A DNA stretch of 59,009 nucleotides from Streptomyces cellostaticus (lineage in GTDB: Bacteria > Actinomycetota > Actinomycetes > Streptomycetales > Streptomycetaceae). Of this stretch, positions 56,436 to 59,009 are shown in pieces. Position 1 is the stretch's first letter, and each line of letters begins with the position of its first letter. Where the stretch lies: positions 1-59,009 of the forward strand of contig NZ_JALLIN010000046.1 in the NCBI RefSeq assembly GCF_023630175.1, in the 5' to 3' direction. The notes under the pieces are model-generated. The model did not search any database, was not told where the DNA came from, and worked only from the letters and a program-made list of their open reading frames with translations. A program made the translations under genes and the position numbers.

Positions 56436-57176
56436 CTACGGTTTGTGGGTTACCCAGAGCAGTTCGGACGGCCAGCGGTGTGCCCAGTCGGGCGGTTCGG
56501 TTTCGTTGTAGCCGTTGAGTGTTCCGGGTTCGGGCCGCGGCTCGATGAGGTCGTCGATGATGAGACCCGCTCCGCGCAGGACCCTGACCCAGTCGCCGTA
56601 GGTGAGCTGATAGCTGGTCGCGCCGTCGCCTTCGGCGATGGTGTTCAGCCCGAAGTAGTCCTGCCGCAGCGTCGTGGTCACACGGCTGGCGGCTTCGTCG
56701 TAGCAAGCTTCGAACCATGGACTGGCGACGTTGAACACCAGGCGCCCGCCTCGTCTCAAGACGCGTGCGGCCTGCGGGACAGCCAGGTGCGGGGGCGCCC
56801 AGCTGAGCCCACCGAAGTCGCAGAACACCAAGTCGAAGCTGTCGGCGGCGAAAGGGAGTTGTTCGGCTGCGCCTTGCACCAGCGGATAGCGGGCCGCTCC
56901 CATTGCTCCTGCTGCTGCGGCGAGTTGGGCTTCGGACAGGTCGAGCCCAACCACGTTGGCGCCCTCGGCGGCAAGCGCCCTGGACCACTGGCCGGCGCCG
57001 CAGCCGAGTTCGAGGACGCGCTTGCCGGTGACCTCGCCCAGGGCGTGCAGGTGCGCGTCGGGGATGGAGTACATGCCCCACAGCCGGGGTGCGGCGCCGA
57101 TTTGCGGGTCGTGCTCGTGCTGGTAGGCGCTGCTGATCTGGTTCCAGAGCCGCCGGTTGGCGGGGATGCTGTTCAC
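56436..57176 (-). CDS. Class I SAM-dependent methyltransferase
   Basis: 246-residue methyltransferase of the UbiE/Methyltransf_11 type. The SAM-binding motif I is RVLELGCGAGQWSRALA, with the acidic residue of motif II in NVVGLDLSEAQLAAAA and motif III/post-I in QGAAEQLPFAADSFDLVFCD. RVLRRGGRLVFNVASPW is the motif IV region. It starts with GTG. It stands alone between unrelated genes, so its substrate is unknown. It is far from the azoxy cluster and has no SARP-type repeat. Confidence 0.9.
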   Translation of the reverse strand: MNSIPANRRLWNQISSAYQHEHDPQIGAAPRLWGMYSIPDAHLHALGEVTGKRVLELGCGAGQWSRALAAEGANVVGLDLSEAQLAAAAGAMGAARYPLVQGAAEQLPFAADSFDLVFCDFGGLSWAPPHLAVPQAARVLRRGGRLVFNVASPWFEACYDEAASRVTTTLRQDYFGLNTIAEGDGATSYQLTYGDWVRVLRGAGLIIDDLIEPRPEPGTLNGYNETEPPDWAHRWPSELLWVTHKP

Positions 57177-57242
57177 CCGTCGACTCCAGCACCGCCTGCC
57201 GGGGCGGTCAACACGATTACTGAGGTTGCTGCCGTGATCTCC

Positions 57243-58070
57243 TCAAGACGAGTCCGGTTCCGGCGAGACATCCGGCGCCGCGGTGCGGGTCCGGCCGTTC
57301 TTCAGTACTCCGAAGTAGTCCCGATAGGGGAGTTCGAGCCGGATCACCACCCCGTACCGCTTCCGGATCGTGGCGACCGTGGCGGCCTTCGGGTCTCGCA
57401 CCACCCGGGACACCGGGGGATCGTCGACCAGGCCGGCGTAGGGCTCCTCGACCAGCCTGCGGGAGTCCCGGACCCGCGTCGTGTCCCAGGTCAGCGTCTG
57501 CCCGGACGCGGCCAGGCGGGTCGGCTCCGCGGCCTTCGCCCCCTGGGGGTTGGGGCCCTCGCCCCGGTAGTAGGCGACGAGCCGCTTGCCGTAGCCGGTG
57601 TGGGTGAACGGGATGGAACCCCCGGAACCACCCGGCCCGGACCTGTCGCGGTCGCCCGCGGTCAGGATTTCGTCGAGGGCGTCGCCCAGGTGCTCCGGGT
57701 CGGCACCGTAGTAGGCGGTGGCGTTCATCGAGCAGGCGATCTTGTAGTCGTCGGTCTTCTGCTGGAAGAACCAGCCCGGTCCCGAACCCGGCACGCACAC
57801 GTCGTGCACCACGACCAGGCCCAGCGAGAGGGCGGTGCGGTCGGCGTACGCCCCCGCCACGTCCCGAAGCCGCTCCTCCGCCCGTTCCCGGGCCTGGACC
57901 GCCCGCCCGCTGCTTCCGAGTTCGCGCAGCTCCCGGTCGCCGACGGCACGGTCCGGGGTCGAGGAACAGGCGGAGACGGCCAGCAGGACGACGGCCGCCA
58001 GCGCTCCCCACACGCTCTTCGCGCCGGCGGTGCGCCGCGGGAGGGGCCCGGGTGTCCGGCTTTCCGTCAT
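57243..58070 (-). CDS. Putative lipoprotein of unknown function
   Basis: 275-residue protein with a lipoprotein signal: an N-terminal basic region, a hydrophobic stretch (WGALAAVVLLAVSAC) and lipobox VSAC with Cys at ~35. Anchoring is predicted on the outer face of the membrane. The mature part is soluble and hydrophilic, with two further cysteines (VHDVCVPG, KIACSMNATAYYG) that may pair. No catalytic family is recognised. The ATG at 58070 is chosen because it gives a proper signal peptide; GAGAGGG lies 12 nt upstream. It is downstream of the SGNH hydrolase gene but separated by a terminator. Confidence 0.75.
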   Translation of the reverse strand: MTESRTPGPLPRRTAGAKSVWGALAAVVLLAVSACSSTPDRAVGDRELRELGSSGRAVQARERAEERLRDVAGAYADRTALSLGLVVVHDVCVPGSGPGWFFQQKTDDYKIACSMNATAYYGADPEHLGDALDEILTAGDRDRSGPGGSGGSIPFTHTGYGKRLVAYYRGEGPNPQGAKAAEPTRLAASGQTLTWDTTRVRDSRRLVEEPYAGLVDDPPVSRVVRDPKAATVATIRKRYGVVIRLELPYRDYFGVLKNGRTRTAAPDVSPEPDSS

Positions 58071-58124
58071 GCTTGTCCGCCCTCTCATAGACACTCCCGT
58101 CGGCAGGCGCTCTTCATGGCTCAC

Positions 58125-58168
58125 GCCCGGCCCGGCCGTCACTGTCCACCAGGACGGCCGGGCCGGGC
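58125..58168 (-). terminator. Terminator after the SGNH hydrolase gene
   Basis: A perfect 16-bp stem (58125-58140 with 58153-58168) with a 12-nt loop, between the SGNH gene and the lipoprotein gene, both on the minus strand. Confidence 0.8.
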
Positions 58169-58240
58169 ATGAGTACCGCTACTCAGGCGGCGCCGGTACG
58201 GCCCTCACGAGGACCGCACCGGCGTACTCACCGCCGACCG

Positions 58241-59009
58241 TCACAGACTCATGCCCGCCATCGTCCGCTCCAGGGAGTTCGCGTACAGACGCGCGCCCCC
58301 GATCTTCGGATGGAACGACTGGGCCGACAGGCCGTAGTTCCTGAGCCATGGCCAGTCGTTGCTCGGGTTGTCGGACTTCACCAGCGTCTTGACGATGCCG
58401 TGGACCTGCTCCGGGTCACCGCACACGCCCTTGCCCGCGAAGTCGCTCTTCGGGTTGGAGAACCACGCCTTGATGCCCGCGGCCCTGGCGTCGTCGACCG
58501 CACCCTGCATCGCCGCCGCCAGCGTGTCGGCGGTGTCGTCCAGCCAGCCCGCGGACTCCTCGGACATACCGATGGCCATGCCCGTGAAGCCGATGTTCAG
58601 GCACGACCCCTTGTCGGAGATCAGGGGCGGGTACCCCATCAGGACGATCTTCGCGTTCTTGGCCCGCTGGTGGATCTGCGTCAGGACCTCGGTGACGTCC
58701 GGCCGGACGACATCGTTCATGAGGCCGGGAACGGCCGTCTCCAGCTGCTGACCGACGAACTTCTCGTCCCGGCCGTTGACCGGGGCGTCCGTCTTCTCGA
58801 ACGTCTGGTTCTTGCAGTTGCCGTTGCCGAGGGACAGCAGGCACTTCTGGACGATCTCGGAGAACCGGGAGTCGTTGCCGCCGATGGAGATCGTGACCAG
58901 GGTGGTGTTCTGGTCCAGGTAGCCCTTGTCGATCTGGGGCAGTTCCCTGCCGTTGCCCTGGATCACTCCACCGTGCGTCGTGCCGCCCTGATCCGTCACC
59001 TCGGTCATC
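58241..59009 (-). CDS. SGNH/GDSL hydrolase, C-terminal part (runs off the edge)
   Basis: The visible 255 residues are the C-terminal portion of an SGNH-fold esterase/lipase; the N-terminus with the GDS block lies beyond 59009. Block III is VTISIGGNDSRFSE (G-x-N-D) and block V is LSAQSFHPKIGG with the catalytic histidine; a YPPLISDKGSC segment lies between. Several cysteines (CLLSLGNGNCK, GVCGDPEQVHG) suggest disulphides and therefore secretion. It probably cleaves an ester outside the cell. A strong hairpin follows the stop. Confidence 0.88.
   Translation of the reverse strand, partial: MTEVTDQGGTTHGGVIQGNGRELPQIDKGYLDQNTTLVTISIGGNDSRFSEIVQKCLLSLGNGNCKNQTFEKTDAPVNGRDEKFVGQQLETAVPGLMNDVVRPDVTEVLTQIHQRAKNAKIVLMGYPPLISDKGSCLNIGFTGMAIGMSEESAGWLDDTADTLAAAMQGAVDDARAAGIKAWFSNPKSDFAGKGVCGDPEQVHGIVKTLVKSDNPSNDWPWLRNYGLSAQSFHPKIGGARLYANSLERTMAGMSL

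Overview
This window is high-GC actinobacterial DNA, almost certainly from a Streptomyces chromosome. It shows Streptomyces codon bias, many GTG starts and stop-start overlaps, a SARP regulator, and a complete dasRABCD-type locus for N-acetylglucosamine/chitobiose uptake with its DasR operators.

Region 1 (1 to about 38.1 kb) is a large biosynthetic cluster for an azoxy natural product. It carries counterparts of the whole valanimycin core set: a second seryl-tRNA synthetase (VlmL-like), a seryl-tRNA-dependent transferase of the MprF/DUF2156 fold (VlmA-like), an acyl-CoA-dehydrogenase-fold amine N-hydroxylase (VlmH-like) with flavin reductase (VlmR-like), a small membrane protein (VlmO-like, N-N bond formation), a diiron oxygenase (VlmB-like, azoxy formation), a lipid-kinase-like protein (VlmJ-like) and an MmgE/PrpD lyase (VlmK-like). 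Valine decarboxylase is replaced by machinery that should build and aminate a carbon chain: acyl-CoA carboxylase, KASIII, KASII, ACPs, enoyl reductase, a type I PKS module, acyl ligase, thioesterase, desaturase with ferredoxin, an aldehyde-dehydrogenase-family reductase and a class III aminotransferase. The expected product is a longer-chain azoxy compound with a serine-derived half that can be phosphorylated and dehydrated.

The most striking element is at 2239-2335, minus strand, beside the seryltransferase gene. It is a serine-type (class II) tRNA gene with intact acceptor, T, D and variable arms, G73 and an encoded CCA, but with no normal 7-nt anticodon loop. SerRS reads the variable arm and acceptor rather than the anticodon, so this RNA could be a dedicated seryl carrier that does not take part in translation. 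It lies behind one of eight matching SARP-type operators (GTCAG/ATCAG repeats every 11 bp, then 10 nt, then a -10-like hexamer) that I found by eye. The others precede the carboxylase, the desaturase, the reductase operon, the ACP-PKS operon, the second KASIII-like gene, a mycothiol-type enzyme and the kinase-lyase operon.

Region 2 (38.3-42.4 kb) holds a deaminase, a luciferase-like oxidoreductase, an Lrp/AsnC regulator, an NB-ARC-type regulator and dasR. Region 3 (42.4-47.5 kb) is dasA-dasB-dasC and a GH3 hexosaminidase. Region 4 (47.5-52.8 kb) is a compact five-gene cassette (PhyH-type dioxygenase, unrecognised protein, PLP decarboxylase, GNAT, MFS) whose promoter overlaps a perfect-looking DasR site; it looks like an uncharacterised small pathway tied to amino-sugar sensing. 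Region 5 (52.8-59 kb) is less organised. It has a 3' fragment of tRNA-Ser(UGA), which looks like an attachment-site scar, then hypothetical and degenerate genes, a methyltransferase, a lipoprotein and a truncated SGNH hydrolase at the edge.
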